DNA from: Micrococcaceae bacterium Sec5.8
GTDB taxonomy: Bacteria > Actinomycetota > Actinomycetes > Actinomycetales > Micrococcaceae
Direction of reading: 5' to 3'
DNA length: 64,000 nucleotides
NCBI GenBank assembly: GCA_039636775.1
Contig: CP143429.1
Location: 2,790,001-2,854,000 of the forward strand
How positions within the stretch are numbered: position 1 is the first letter of the stretch; the number at the start of each line of letters is the position of its first letter. A program made the translations under genes and the position numbers. Below, in pieces: positions 26,686-35,350 of this stretch. Below the pieces are notes generated by a model that saw only the letters and a program-made list of their open reading frames with translations, was not told the origin of the DNA and ran no database searches.

Positions 26686-27783
26686 CTACTCCGGGGAAAT
26701 CGAGTGGATGAGTTCGACGACGCGCGTGAGCACGGCCGGATCCGTTTCCGGCGGCACGCCGTGACCCAGGTTCAGCACGTGGCCGGGCGCCGAGGCGCCC
26801 GCCGCGATCACAGCCCGGACATGGGCTTCCAGCACCTCCCAGGGTGCGGACAAGAGGGCCGGGTCGATGTTGCCCTGCAGCGGCACCGTGCCGCCCAGCC
26901 GGCGGTTGGCTTCATCGAGCGGCAGCCGGTAGTCCACCCCGACAACATCGACACCGACGTCGCGCATGGCAACAAGCAGTTCCGAGGTCCCGGTGCCGAA
27001 GTGGATCAGCGGCGCGCCGAGGTTCCGGACGTGGTCCAGGGCACGCGCGGAGGCTGGGGCGACGAAATTCCTGTAGTCGGCCAGGCCCAGAGAACCGGCC
27101 CAGGAGTCGAACAGCTGGCCGGCGGAGGCTCCCGCTTCCAGTTGCGCGCGCAGGAACATCCCTGAGGCGTCCGCTGCCCAGTTTGCCAGGGCCGTCCAGG
27201 TTTCCGGGTCGGCGTGCATCATGGTGCGCGGTCCGAGGTGGTCGCGGGAGGGCTTTCCCTCCACCATGTACGCCGCGAGCGTGAACGGTGCGCCGGCAAA
27301 GCCGATCAGCGGGGTCTTGCCCAGCTGGGCCACGGTGAGCCGGACGGCTTCGCGGATGGGCTCAAGGGATTCCCAGGTCAGCTGTGGCAGGGCGGCAACG
27401 TCGGCTGCCGTGCGGACAGGCTTCTCCAGCACGGGCCCCACGCCTGGAACGATGTCGACGCCGACCCCCGCCAACTTGAGCGGTATCACGATGTCGGAAA
27501 AGAAGATGGCAGCGTCAACGTCGTGGCGGCGCACCGGCTGGAGGGTGATCTCGGACGCCAGCTCGGGGCGCAGGCAGGAATCCAGCATCGCGACGCCCTC
27601 GCGTACCTTGAGGTACTCGGGGAGCGAACGGCCGGCCTGGCGCATGAACCACACCGGACGGCGGGAGGGCTTGCCGCCGCGGTAGGCGGTGATGAGCGGC
27701 GAATCCGCGGTGCGCCCGTCCATCAACGGGTGCCCTGCGTCGAGGCCGGAGAGATCAGGAGTTGCCGCAGCGCGAGGAGTCAT
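26686..27783 (-). CDS. hemE: Uroporphyrinogen decarboxylase
   Basis: HemE decarboxylates uroporphyrinogen III to coproporphyrinogen III. The N-terminal RRPVWFMRQAGRSLPEYL and the mid-sequence FAGAPFTLAAYMVEG are signature segments, and the C-terminal LNLGHGVPPETDP is equally typical. The length is 365 residues from ATG 27783. The frame stays open to 27870, but that extension has no family likeness. It is the first gene of the minus-strand hem operon and diverges from hemA. Confidence 0.97.
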   Translation of the reverse strand: MTPRAAATPDLSGLDAGHPLMDGRTADSPLITAYRGGKPSRRPVWFMRQAGRSLPEYLKVREGVAMLDSCLRPELASEITLQPVRRHDVDAAIFFSDIVIPLKLAGVGVDIVPGVGPVLEKPVRTAADVAALPQLTWESLEPIREAVRLTVAQLGKTPLIGFAGAPFTLAAYMVEGKPSRDHLGPRTMMHADPETWTALANWAADASGMFLRAQLEAGASAGQLFDSWAGSLGLADYRNFVAPASARALDHVRNLGAPLIHFGTGTSELLVAMRDVGVDVVGVDYRLPLDEANRRLGGTVPLQGNIDPALLSAPWEVLEAHVRAVIAAGASAPGHVLNLGHGVPPETDPAVLTRVVELIHSISPE

Positions 27784-27901
27784 GCCTTTGATTGTGCCGA
27801 AAAATGGGCCTAAAAGATAACGCCGGACACCTGCGCACCCACCTACCGGGCAGGTGGTGAGCGGAATCACAGCCGGGCGTGTCCGGTTCCACTGGGAAAA
27901 T

Positions 27902-27932
27902 TTGTTCTACGCGGGCACGAAAAAGCTATGCT
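27902..27932 (+). promoter_or_regulatory. Candidate hemA promoter
   Basis: TTGTTC (27902-27907), a 19-base spacer and TATGCT (27927-27932) precede GTG 27942 by nine bases. No Shine-Dalgarno precedes the GTG, so the transcript may have a leader of only a few bases. Confidence 0.5.
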
Positions 27933-27941
27933 GGACCTGCT

Positions 27942-29270
27942 GTGGTTCTATTTTCTCTGGTGGCGACCCACGCCGACATCGACCTCGAGACCGTTGCTCA
28001 ATTGAGCACCGGTGCTTCAGAGCTCGCCACATCCGCCCTTGCCGGTTCACCGGCCGTGACGGGTGCCATTGTGCTTTCCACCTGCAACCGCTTCGAGATT
28101 TACGGTGAGGCCGCACGCCCGGACGACGTCGAAGACGCCCGCGCGGCCCTCATCGGCCAGCTCAGCGGCTCCACCGGCCTCAACGAACAGCTCGTCGGCC
28201 GGTCGTTCAGCACCCACACAGGCGCAGACGTCACCCGGCATCTCTTCTCTGTCAGCTCCGGTCTTGACTCTGCGGTCGTTGGTGAGCGCGAAATCGCCGG
28301 TCAGGTGCGCCGCGCCCTCATCACTGCCCAGCACGAAGGCACCGCAAGTTCGGGCCTCGTCCGGCTGTTCCAGGCGGCGTCGAAGACCGCCAAGGACGTG
28401 GGAGCACAGACCGCCCTGGGTGCCCGGGGCTTGTCAGTGGTCTCCGTTGCCTTGGACCTCGCCACCGAGCTCTCCGAGGTTCCGGACTGGTCCACGAAGA
28501 AAGTCGTGGTGTTCGGCACCGGGGCCTACGCCGGAGCCACCATGTCGCTGCTGCGTGAGCGGGGCTGCACGGACGTGTCGGTTTACTCCTCCTCCGGCCG
28601 GGCTGCCGGTTTCGTCAGTACCCGCGGCGGGACCGCGCTCGATGGGGAAAGTCTCCCGGCCGCGGTCGCGGCCGCCGACGTCCTGATTGGCTGCAGTGGT
28701 GCCGACACCCGCGTCGAGGCCGCGGAGTTGGCCCTGGTGAGGGCGGATTCGCAGCAGCCGTTGATCGCCATCGATCTGGCTCTCACTCACGATTTTGATC
28801 CTGCCATCGGCGGGCTCGAGGGCGTGGAACTGCTGACGCTCGAATCCGTTCGGCTGGCCGCCCCGCAGGAACAGGCCGAGTCGCTGGCCCAGGCCAGCAC
28901 GATTGTGGCTGGTGCGGCCAGCACGTTCGAGCAGGAGCGTGAGGCCCGTTCGGTGGACTCCGCCATCGTCGCGCTCCGCCGGCACACCATGAACGTCCTC
29001 GACGCGGAGATGGAAAAGGTCCGGGCCCGCCACGGCTGCACCGCCGCAGCGGAAGAAGTCGAATTCGCGCTCCGCCGGATGGTCAAGCAACTTCTCCACG
29101 TTCCCACGGTCCGGGCCCGCGAACTCGCAAGTAACGGCCAGCAGGAAGACTACGTTGCCGCCCTCGAGGCGCTCTACGGCATCACGGTGGAACAGCCCTC
29201 GGCGCCGGCCGCCGCGGCTGAGTGCCCGGTTGACCATCAGACGCTGGGTGGCGCGCGGGAGACCGCTTAA
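27942..29270 (+). CDS. hemA: Glutamyl-tRNA reductase
   Basis: HemA reduces glutamyl-tRNA to glutamate-1-semialdehyde and commits carbon to tetrapyrroles. The active-site Cys48 sits in [33 protein letters not shown] is the tRNA/substrate region, [21 protein letters not shown] the NADPH fold, and the C-terminal helices contain [16 protein letters not shown]. The start is GTG 27942, giving 442 residues; upstream frame to 27879 has no likeness. It diverges from hemE, and the 158-bp region between presumably controls both arms of the pathway. Confidence 0.96.
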   Translation: MVLFSLVATHADIDLETVAQLSTGASELATSALAGSPAVTGAIVLSTCNRFEIYGEAARPDDVEDARAALIGQLSGSTGLNEQLVGRSFSTHTGADVTRHLFSVSSGLDSAVVGEREIAGQVRRALITAQHEGTASSGLVRLFQAASKTAKDVGAQTALGARGLSVVSVALDLATELSEVPDWSTKKVVVFGTGAYAGATMSLLRERGCTDVSVYSSSGRAAGFVSTRGGTALDGESLPAAVAAADVLIGCSGADTRVEAAELALVRADSQQPLIAIDLALTHDFDPAIGGLEGVELLTLESVRLAAPQEQAESLAQASTIVAGAASTFEQEREARSVDSAIVALRRHTMNVLDAEMEKVRARHGCTAAAEEVEFALRRMVKQLLHVPTVRARELASNGQQEDYVAALEALYGITVEQPSAPAAAAECPVDHQTLGGARETA

Positions 29271-29529
29271 GCAGGCCGATTCGCTGGGTCCGAGCCACGT
29301 CCGGTCCGGGAATTGTCCAGCCTTGGCTGACGCCACAGGCATGGCTGGGACTTAGTGCACGGTTAGACACATGACGCGCCGTTGACCGCCTGCCGTCCTC
29401 GGTTCCCTGCCGGTAGTGGCACCTCTCTCAACAAGTGAAACACTTCCGCGCGTGGCCCACACACCGCTTTACTTACTGCTCTCTTGCGGTGGGATCAGGA
29501 TTGTCGGTGCCCCGGTTTAGTCTGAAGGT
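29271..29529 (+). other. Intergenic region between hemA and the HNH gene
   Basis: 259 bp with no convincing gene. GTCCAGCC (29315-29322) and GGCTGGGAC (29343-29351) can form a bulged hairpin that may end hemA transcription. The right end holds the -10 of the HNH gene. Confidence 0.5.
29518..29523 (+). promoter_or_regulatory. -10 element of the DUF222-HNH gene
   Basis: TAGTCT, six bases, then GTG at 29530. Probable leaderless promoter; a GAAGG lies too close to act as a normal ribosome site. Confidence 0.55.
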
Positions 29530-31401
29530 GTGAAGAGCGGGGAAGCTTTGAGTAGGGAGTGCGTGGAGGCGGTGGGTGCCGTTGCCGGCTCTGTTGCGGC
29601 GCTTGCCGCGATCTTCGGGGCGGACCTGCCCGGTGGCGGGCCGGGTTCCGCGGACCTGCCCGGTGGCGGGCCGGGTTCCGCGGACCTGCCCGGTGGGGGG
29701 CCGGGCTCCGCGGAGCCGGGCGGGGCGGGTGGGGATCTGTTGCGGGACGTCGCGGATGCGTGTCTGGAGGGGTTGGCTGAGGTGGCGCGGTTGGAGGCCC
29801 GGGCCGCGGCGGTGAAGGTCCGGTTGACCGGTGAGTATGTCCGGGCCGCGGAGGCACTGGCCCCGCCGGCGGTCTCGCCGCAGCAGCGCACCGCGTGGGA
29901 GATGGCGGTCGTGGCGGAGGTCGCGTGTGTGTTGACGGTCAGCGAACGTGCTGCCGGGGCTTTGATCTGCGAGTCCCGGGCACTGTGCTCGGGGTTGCCG
30001 TTGACGCTGGCGGCGTTGCAGGCCGGGGAGTTGTCCTGGCAGCACGCCCGGGTCATGGTCGGGGAGAGCACCGGCCTGGACCGGGGAGCGACGGCCGGGC
30101 TGGAAGCGCATTTTTTGGATCCCGCGGCGCCGAACCCGGCCCGGGGCTGCCCGGCCGGGGAGCTTGTCCCGGGCCGGTTCCGGGCCAAAGCCCGGACCTG
30201 GCGTGAACGCCACCACCCGGTCAGTATCGAGGCCCGGCACGCGAGCTGCGTCGGGGACCGGCGGGTGGAGTTCGTCCCGGACCGGGATGGCATGGCCTGG
30301 TTCTCGGCCTACCTCCCGGCCGTGACCGCGTCCGCGGCCTGGGACCGGGCCACCACCGCCGCGCGCGCCCTTCAGGGCCCGGCCGAGACCAGGACCTTGA
30401 CCCAGCTCCGCGCTGACATCACCGCGGCCTGGCTGCTGACGGGCGGGACAGATCGAACGGATGCCACGGGTGGAACGGATGGAACGGGTGGGACGGGGAC
30501 AGGGGGTGTGCCGTCGCCCCGGGCGCAGGTCCTGATCACCGTCCCGGTGCTCTCACTGCTCGGTCTTACCGGGGAACCGGCGGTGTTGGACGGGTACGGG
30601 CCGGTTCCGCCCTCGGTGGCCCGCCGCCTGATCGCCGACGGGTCCGGGTCCTTTTACCGGGTCCTGACCGATCCCCGCGACGGGGCGCCGTTGGAGATCG
30701 GCCGGAGCAGTTACCGGCTCACCACCTCCCAGCGGCAGTGGCTTCGCCTCCGGGACGGCAAGTGCCCCTTTCCAGGGTGTAACAATGCTTCCCTGGACAA
30801 CGAAGCGGACCACCTGTTGGCCTGGGCCGACGGCGGCACCACCGGGATCACGAACCTCGGCCAGCCCTGCCGCAAACACCACCGCCTCAAACACACCTCA
30901 GCCTGGACACCCACCGGGGCCAGCAAAAACCACCCGCCCGGATGGACCTCACCGGCAGGCCGGCACTACCCCAGCGAATCCCAGGACTGGGAACCACCAC
31001 CCTGGCCAGCCATCCTCGCAGCACTGACCCAGCCCCCGGACCGGGGCTCCCCGGCGGAGAAGACCCCGGACCGGCAAGCGAACCCGGAGCCACCGAAGGC
31101 CGACCCGGGGCCGCCACTGGACAACGGCCAGGGCCGGACACCGCCACCAGACGAGGAACAGGACACGGACGCGGACTGGAACCCGCCACCAGACGAGGAA
31201 CAGGACACGGACGTGGACTGGAACCCGCCACCAGACCAGGAACACGACACGGACGTGGACTGGGACCCGCCACCAGACGAGAGACAGGGCTGGGACCTGG
31301 ACGCGGAGCTGGACTCGGGACTGCCGCCGGACCCCGGCCCGGACCCCGACCAGGAACTCCCCGTCGACCCTCTACCCGCAAAGTACCAACCCGCGGCCTG
31401 A
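29530..31401 (+). CDS. DUF222 domain HNH endonuclease-like protein (13E12-repeat type)
   Basis: This 623-residue protein combines an actinobacterial DUF222 domain (about residues 70-390) with an HNH motif at about 411-456: CPFPGC, then NEADHLLAWADGGTT, NLGQPC and KHHRLKH. The family is often multicopy in actinobacteria, and its DNA target and role are unknown. Two repeat tracts are unusual: three copies of DLPGGGPGSA near the N-terminus and about 3.5 copies of a 14-residue acidic unit (PPPDEEQDTDADWN) in a long acidic C-terminal tail. The tail looks disordered and DNA-mimic-like in charge, but that is inference. The start GTG 29530 follows TAGTCT by six bases. Confidence 0.9.
   Translation: MKSGEALSRECVEAVGAVAGSVAALAAIFGADLPGGGPGSADLPGGGPGSADLPGGGPGSAEPGGAGGDLLRDVADACLEGLAEVARLEARAAAVKVRLTGEYVRAAEALAPPAVSPQQRTAWEMAVVAEVACVLTVSERAAGALICESRALCSGLPLTLAALQAGELSWQHARVMVGESTGLDRGATAGLEAHFLDPAAPNPARGCPAGELVPGRFRAKARTWRERHHPVSIEARHASCVGDRRVEFVPDRDGMAWFSAYLPAVTASAAWDRATTAARALQGPAETRTLTQLRADITAAWLLTGGTDRTDATGGTDGTGGTGTGGVPSPRAQVLITVPVLSLLGLTGEPAVLDGYGPVPPSVARRLIADGSGSFYRVLTDPRDGAPLEIGRSSYRLTTSQRQWLRLRDGKCPFPGCNNASLDNEADHLLAWADGGTTGITNLGQPCRKHHRLKHTSAWTPTGASKNHPPGWTSPAGRHYPSESQDWEPPPWPAILAALTQPPDRGSPAEKTPDRQANPEPPKADPGPPLDNGQGRTPPPDEEQDTDADWNPPPDEEQDTDVDWNPPPDQEHDTDVDWDPPPDERQGWDLDAELDSGLPPDPGPDPDQELPVDPLPAKYQPAA
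29622..29711 (+). repeat. Three 30-bp direct repeats in the HNH gene
   Basis: Units at 29622, 29652 and 29682, the first two identical, encode the decapeptide DLPGGGPGSA. Confidence 0.9.
31141..31290 (+). repeat. 42-bp tandem repeats in the HNH gene tail
   Basis: Three full 42-bp units start at 31141, 31183 and 31225, and a partial fourth at 31267. They encode an acidic 14-residue repeat. Confidence 0.9.
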
Positions 31402-31404
31402 AGC

Positions 31405-31432
31405 AGCTTTCCGGCCCTGGACCCGGAAAGCT
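31405..31432. terminator. Hairpin terminator between HNH and SDR genes
   Basis: AGCTTTCCGG and CCGGAAAGCT form a perfect 10-bp stem with an 8-base loop. It reaches into the stop codon of the convergent SDR gene. Confidence 0.65.
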
Positions 31433-32453
31433 AGCTGCCGAACGCGTCGATGCCCGTCAGCTCCGCCGAAAGCGTCCACAGCCGGGCGGCATCGGTGCGA
31501 TCCACGGCGTGGGCGTCCACACCCCGGACCCTGGCCTCGGGCGAGCCCACGACGGTGGGCTCCGCGATGTCGCAGTCCTCGCAGTAGACGCCGCCCAGGC
31601 CATGGAGGGCCGGTGACGTGGCGGCCCAGACGGACGTCGCTGCGCCCTGGGCGGGGGTTTTGAAACGCGCGTCGACATTGCCCGCCTCGTCCATCCAGCC
31701 GGAGGCGATCATCTCTTCCCTGGGCAGGTGGCGCTGGAGTTCCGTCATGATTCCGCCCGGGTGAACCGCGAAGGCACGGACCCCGGAATTCCTGCCGAGC
31801 GCATCCAGCTGCACGGCAAACAGAGAATTGGCTGTCTTGGCTTGCCCGTAGGCCTGCCACTTGTCGTAGCCGCTCTCGAAGTTGACGTCGTTGAAACGGA
31901 TCGGCGAGAGCTTGTGCCCGGTGGATGACAGTGCCACGACCCGGGCTCCGGACCCGGCAGCCAACGCAGGCCAGAGCAGATTGGCAAGGGCAAAGTGCCC
32001 CAGGTGGTTGGTGGCGAACTGCGACTCCCAGCCGGGGCCGACGCGCTGCTCCGGGCTGGCCATAATCGCAGCGTTGTTGATGAGGAGATCCAGGCCGCCG
32101 CTCGCGCCCAGCAGGTCCGAGGCCAGGAAGCCGGCGGCAAAAGCTTTCACGCTGTCCTGGTCGGCCAGGTCCATCGCGGCCACACTGACGTCGCCGCCGG
32201 GGGCACCCGGCGCCAGACCGGCCGCTGCCAGGACTTCGCGGGCATGATCCGGCCGCCTGGCCGGCACCACTATGGCAGCACCCGCTGACGCTAGCGCCCG
32301 GACCGTTTCCAGGCCCAGGCCGGAATAGCCGCCGGTGACGAATGCGGTCTTACCGTGCAGGTCGATTCCGGCTATAACGTCTGCCGCGGTAGAGTCCCGC
32401 CCGAAGCCGGAGCCGATCTTGTGCTGCGGAGTCATCTTCTTCTCATCGCTCAT
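31431..32453 (-). CDS. Short-chain dehydrogenase/reductase (SDR) family oxidoreductase
   Basis: This 340-residue Rossmann enzyme has the cofactor motif TGGYSGLG near residue 41, NNAAIM, and the catalytic YGQAK with an upstream Ser in ALSSTGHKLSP. The layout resembles retinol-dehydrogenase or WW-oxidoreductase-like SDRs that act on unknown lipids or alcohols. It stands alone on the minus strand, 40 bp downstream of the MoeB-rhodanese gene, and may be co-transcribed with it. The substrate cannot be deduced. Confidence 0.93.
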   Translation of the reverse strand: MSDEKKMTPQHKIGSGFGRDSTAADVIAGIDLHGKTAFVTGGYSGLGLETVRALASAGAAIVVPARRPDHAREVLAAAGLAPGAPGGDVSVAAMDLADQDSVKAFAAGFLASDLLGASGGLDLLINNAAIMASPEQRVGPGWESQFATNHLGHFALANLLWPALAAGSGARVVALSSTGHKLSPIRFNDVNFESGYDKWQAYGQAKTANSLFAVQLDALGRNSGVRAFAVHPGGIMTELQRHLPREEMIASGWMDEAGNVDARFKTPAQGAATSVWAATSPALHGLGGVYCEDCDIAEPTVVGSPEARVRGVDAHAVDRTDAARLWTLSAELTGIDAFGS

Positions 32454-32493
32454 GTGGGTGGCCTTTCCAGAGGGTAAATATCGGGCGAGTGGG

Positions 32494-33714
32494 TCAGTAG
32501 ACCGGTTTTTCCGGCTCTACGTCACGCACCCAAGCAAGGATTCCGCCGTCGAGGTGGCTGACGCGCTCGTAGCCGGCGGCACGTGCGGCCGCGAGGACTG
32601 CCGCGGACCTGGTTCCGGCCTTGCAGTGGAACACAATATCCATGTCCTGGGGCAACTCCTGCCAGGCTTCTCCGGCCAGAATCCGGCCTTGCGGAATGAG
32701 CACCGCCCCTTCGATCCGGACAATCTCGTGTTCCCCGGTTTCCCGGACGTCCACTAGCTCGAAATCCCTGAGCCCGGCGGTGCGGGAGGCCAGCATCGTT
32801 GCCAGTTGCGGCGCCGTCACCGTGTGCTCCTTGCCCGCTTCGGCGGCAGGGGTGATGCCGCAAAAGGCCTCATAATCTGTTAGCTCCGTGACGCGCACGG
32901 CCTCGGGGTCGCGGGAAACCCGGATTTCCCGCCAGGTCCCGCCGAGGGCGTCGAAGAGAGCCACCCGGCCCAGCAGTGAGCGACCGACGCCGGTAATCAG
33001 CTTGACGGCCTCGGTCACCATGAGGGAGCCGACGGCCGCGCAAAGCATCCCGAATACGCCGCCTTCACCGCAGGACGGCACGGAACCCGCGGGCGGCGCT
33101 TCCGGGTAGAGGTCCCGGTAGGTGGGGCCGTACTGTTCCCAAAACACGCTGACCTGCCCGTCGAAGCGGAAGATCGAACCCCAGATGTAGGGCTTGCCGA
33201 GGATCGCCGCGGCGTCGTTGACGAGGTAGCGGGTGGCGAAGTTGTCGGCACCGTCGAGGATGAGGTCGTAGCCGGCAAAGAGTTCCAAGGCGTTGGAGGC
33301 ATCCAGCCGGACGTTGTGCAACCGGACGTCCACGAGCGGATTAAGGGCGGCGATGGCGTCCCGGGCTGATTCAGTCTTGAGTCGTCCCACGTCAGAGACG
33401 CCGTGGAGTACCTGTCGCTGAAGGTTGCTCAGGTCCACGGTGTCGTCATCGACGATGCCCAGGGTGCCCACGCCGGCGGCCGCCAGATACAGCAGGGCGG
33501 GCGAGCCGAGCCCCCCGGCACCGATGACGAGGACTTTGGCGTTTTTCAGGCGGCGTTGCCCGATCGAGCCGATCTCCGGAATGATGAGGTGCCGGGAGTA
33601 GCGTTGCACCTCATCCGGGCTCAGGGCGTCGGCCGGTTCCACCAGGGGCCCGGGCATTCCGGACGCCGGGTCCGGGGTTGCTGGGGCTGCGTCGGGGGTG
33701 AACTTGGAAGCCAT
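32494..33714 (-). CDS. moeB: Sulfur-carrier adenylyltransferase with rhodanese domain (MoeB/MoeZ type)
   Basis: This 406-residue fusion activates the C-terminal glycine of small sulfur carriers (MoaD, ThiS, CysO) and transfers sulfur. The E1-like domain has GAGGLGSPALLYLAAAGVG and DDDTVDLSNLQRQVLH, with the catalytic-Cys region SVPSCGEGGVFG. The zinc CxxC pairs of E. coli MoeB are not seen. The C-terminal rhodanese (about residues 305-406) has its active Cys in FHCKAGTRS. MoeZ of actinobacteria can serve molybdopterin, thiamine and cysteine routes, so ThiE nearby may be relevant. A TAGATT ends five bases before ATG 33714, suggesting a leaderless start. Confidence 0.94.
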   Translation of the reverse strand: MASKFTPDAAPATPDPASGMPGPLVEPADALSPDEVQRYSRHLIIPEIGSIGQRRLKNAKVLVIGAGGLGSPALLYLAAAGVGTLGIVDDDTVDLSNLQRQVLHGVSDVGRLKTESARDAIAALNPLVDVRLHNVRLDASNALELFAGYDLILDGADNFATRYLVNDAAAILGKPYIWGSIFRFDGQVSVFWEQYGPTYRDLYPEAPPAGSVPSCGEGGVFGMLCAAVGSLMVTEAVKLITGVGRSLLGRVALFDALGGTWREIRVSRDPEAVRVTELTDYEAFCGITPAAEAGKEHTVTAPQLATMLASRTAGLRDFELVDVRETGEHEIVRIEGAVLIPQGRILAGEAWQELPQDMDIVFHCKAGTRSAAVLAAARAAGYERVSHLDGGILAWVRDVEPEKPVY

Positions 33715-33798
33715 ACTTCAATCTATGCCCGAAGATGCCGCCAGGTCATATTACCGGCACGTAAAGTGGACGTAACTGCAAGCGAAAGAAGGCCGACA

Positions 33799-34464
33799 GT
33801 GGTTCATCAGGCACCGGTTGAGCGGGGTCGCGCCGGAAAGTCACCGGACGCACCGGCGCGCAGCGGGCAACGTTCGGCGCGGCTTCCCCGTGATGAACGC
33901 CGGGCCCAGCTGCTGGCGGCAGCCCAGGAGGTTTTCGTTGCCAACGGCTACCACGGCGCAGCGATGGACGAAATTGCCGAGACCGCCCATGTCAGCAAGC
34001 CCGTCCTGTACCAGCACTTCCCGTCCAAACGTGATCTGTACATGGCCCTGCTGGACAGCCAGCTGAGCAAACTGATCGGGCTGTTGCTCGGTGCCCTGAA
34101 CTCCACGACGGATAACGACGAACGCGTACAGGCCGTCATGCGCGCCTACTTCCGTTTCATCGCCAGTGATGATCAGGCCCACCGCCTCGTCTTTGAGTCG
34201 GACCTTGTCAACGATGCCGACGTCAGCGCCCGGTTGGAAGCCTTTAACAAGACCTTCGCAGACGCCGTCGCCCGCGTCATCGCCGAGGACACCAAGTTAC
34301 CTGAACTGGAATCCCAACTGCTGGGCCGCGGGCTTGCCGGAATGGCGCAGGTCAGTGCCCGGTATTGGCTGGAAACGGACGGCAATCTGGACCTCGATGT
34401 AGCCAGTGACCTGATCTACCGTTTAGCTTGGCGCGGAATCTCCCGCTTCCCCAAGGAAACCTAG
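33799..34464 (+). CDS. TetR/AcrR family transcriptional regulator
   Basis: This 221-residue regulator has an N-terminal helix-turn-helix at about residues 30-75 (RRAQLLAAAQEVFVANGYHG, AHVSKPVLYQHFPSKRDLY). The C-terminal ligand domain matches a group whose members sit beside DUF3107 in actinobacteria. The start GTG 33799 is preceded by AAGAAGG, a good ribosome site. The first 25 residues are basic and disordered. It diverges from moeB and lies 53 bp before the DUF3107 gene, the same order as in mycobacteria as I recall it. The effector and targets are unknown. Confidence 0.93.
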   Translation: MVHQAPVERGRAGKSPDAPARSGQRSARLPRDERRAQLLAAAQEVFVANGYHGAAMDEIAETAHVSKPVLYQHFPSKRDLYMALLDSQLSKLIGLLLGALNSTTDNDERVQAVMRAYFRFIASDDQAHRLVFESDLVNDADVSARLEAFNKTFADAVARVIAEDTKLPELESQLLGRGLAGMAQVSARYWLETDGNLDLDVASDLIYRLAWRGISRFPKET

Positions 34465-34517
34465 ACTACAAATAGACATAACACCCGAAGAACCTTGATT
34501 GGCTGGGAGGCCTTGCT

Positions 34518-34742
34518 GTGGAAGTAAAGATCGGCATTCAGAACATCGGCCGCGAAATTGTCCTGGAATCGTCCCAGGAGGCTGACGCCGTAGCCAAGGT
34601 CGTGGGCGAGGCCATAGCGAACGGTACCGAGCTGCGGCTGACAGATGAGAAGGGCCGCCAGATTATTATTCCCGCGAACGTGCTGGGTTATGTAGAAATC
34701 GGCGCCGAGGAAGTGCGCCGGGTCGGTTTCGGCGCGCTCTAG
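34518..34742 (+). CDS. DUF3107 family small protein
   Basis: This 74-residue acidic protein without Cys or membrane segments starts MEVKIGIQNIGREIVLES and ends GAEEVRRVGFGAL. It matches the actinobacterial DUF3107 family, small ATP-binding-protein-annotated proteins of unknown role. GTG 34518 follows GGGAGG by seven bases. The gene is downstream of the TetR regulator and is followed by a hairpin terminator, so the pair is probably one transcript. Confidence 0.93.
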   Translation: MEVKIGIQNIGREIVLESSQEADAVAKVVGEAIANGTELRLTDEKGRQIIIPANVLGYVEIGAEEVRRVGFGAL

Positions 34743-34770
34743 GTTTCGGCGCTCTCCGCTACGCCCTCAA

Positions 34771-34807
34771 TCTCCGTCCGCAGCCGTCCCGGCTGCGCAG
34801 ACGGAGA
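34771..34807 (+). terminator. Hairpin terminator after DUF3107
   Basis: TCTCCGTC with GACGGAGA and inner GCAGCC with GGCTGC make a long stem with a small loop. Confidence 0.7.
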
Positions 34808-34833
34808 GCCCCCGATTCGTGAGGAGTCAGAAC

Positions 34834-35136
34834 ATGCTTTCCCTGATTGTGGTTGCCCTGGCGACCGTGGCGGCAGGCTTCGTGGTCTGGGCCAACGACA
34901 AACGGCACGCCAAGTACGGCATGTCGGTGCCCGCCGGAGTGGCGCTGGCGGTCGGGATGCTGGGCTGGATTATTTTCATGGCCGCAGGGTTTGGTTACCA
35001 GCCGGGGCTGACCTGGATCCCGTGGGTGCTGCCCATTGTCGTCGGCACGGCCGCGGCCGTCGCCACCGTGCTGTACCTGGGAAAAACCCGCACCAGCCGG
35101 GACACGGCCAGGCTGACAGCCATCCTGCGCGCTTAG
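34834..35136 (+). CDS. Small three-helix membrane protein, unknown
   Basis: This 100-residue protein has hydrophobic helices at about residues 2-19, 32-54 and 61-85, separated by a basic loop (NDKRHAKYG), and ends with a basic tail. I start it at ATG 34834, seven bases after GAGGAG, rather than the upstream GTG at 34819, which overlaps that ribosome site. No family function is recognised. In mycobacteria a small membrane protein occupies a similar place after DUF3107. Confidence 0.85.
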   Translation: MLSLIVVALATVAAGFVVWANDKRHAKYGMSVPAGVALAVGMLGWIIFMAAGFGYQPGLTWIPWVLPIVVGTAAAVATVLYLGKTRTSRDTARLTAILRA

Positions 35137-35166
35137 CCGCCAGCCCGGCGCCGTGACCTGCGCATC

Positions 35167-35197
35167 GTGACCACCACCCGGACGGGTGCGTGGTCAC
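35167..35197 (+). terminator. Hairpin, probable terminator
   Basis: GTGACCACCACCC and GGGTGCGTGGTCAC pair with one bulge and a short loop, 30 bases after the small membrane protein. Confidence 0.6.
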
Positions 35198-35312
35198 GGG
35201 CGTTTAACCCCCTGTTATTGCGAACGGGATTCGCTCACGGGGACGGCGTGCCGGCACCCGGGGTCCGGGGTGATCCGCGGTGTCCGTGCCGGCCGGAAAG
35301 CGGCAGGTTCCC

Positions 35313-35332
35313 GTCCGCGGGGCCCTGCGGAC
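35313..35332. promoter_or_regulatory. Inverted repeat over the thiE -35 region
   Basis: GTCCGC and GCGGAC, eight bases apart, end seven bases before the -10 TAGGCT. If thiE is leaderless this lies in DNA only and could be an operator. Confidence 0.35.
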
Positions 35333-35338
35333 ACGAAC

Positions 35339-35344
35339 TAGGCT
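35339..35344 (+). promoter_or_regulatory. -10 element of thiE
   Basis: TAGGCT, six bases, then ATG at 35351. No TPP riboswitch consensus precedes it. Confidence 0.6.
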
Positions 35345-35350
35345 GGGAGC

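Noticed and set aside
35137..35350. TPP riboswitch before thiE
   Set aside because: No CUGAGA or ACCUGA-type core is present on the plus strand, and the -10 six bases before the ATG leaves no leader.
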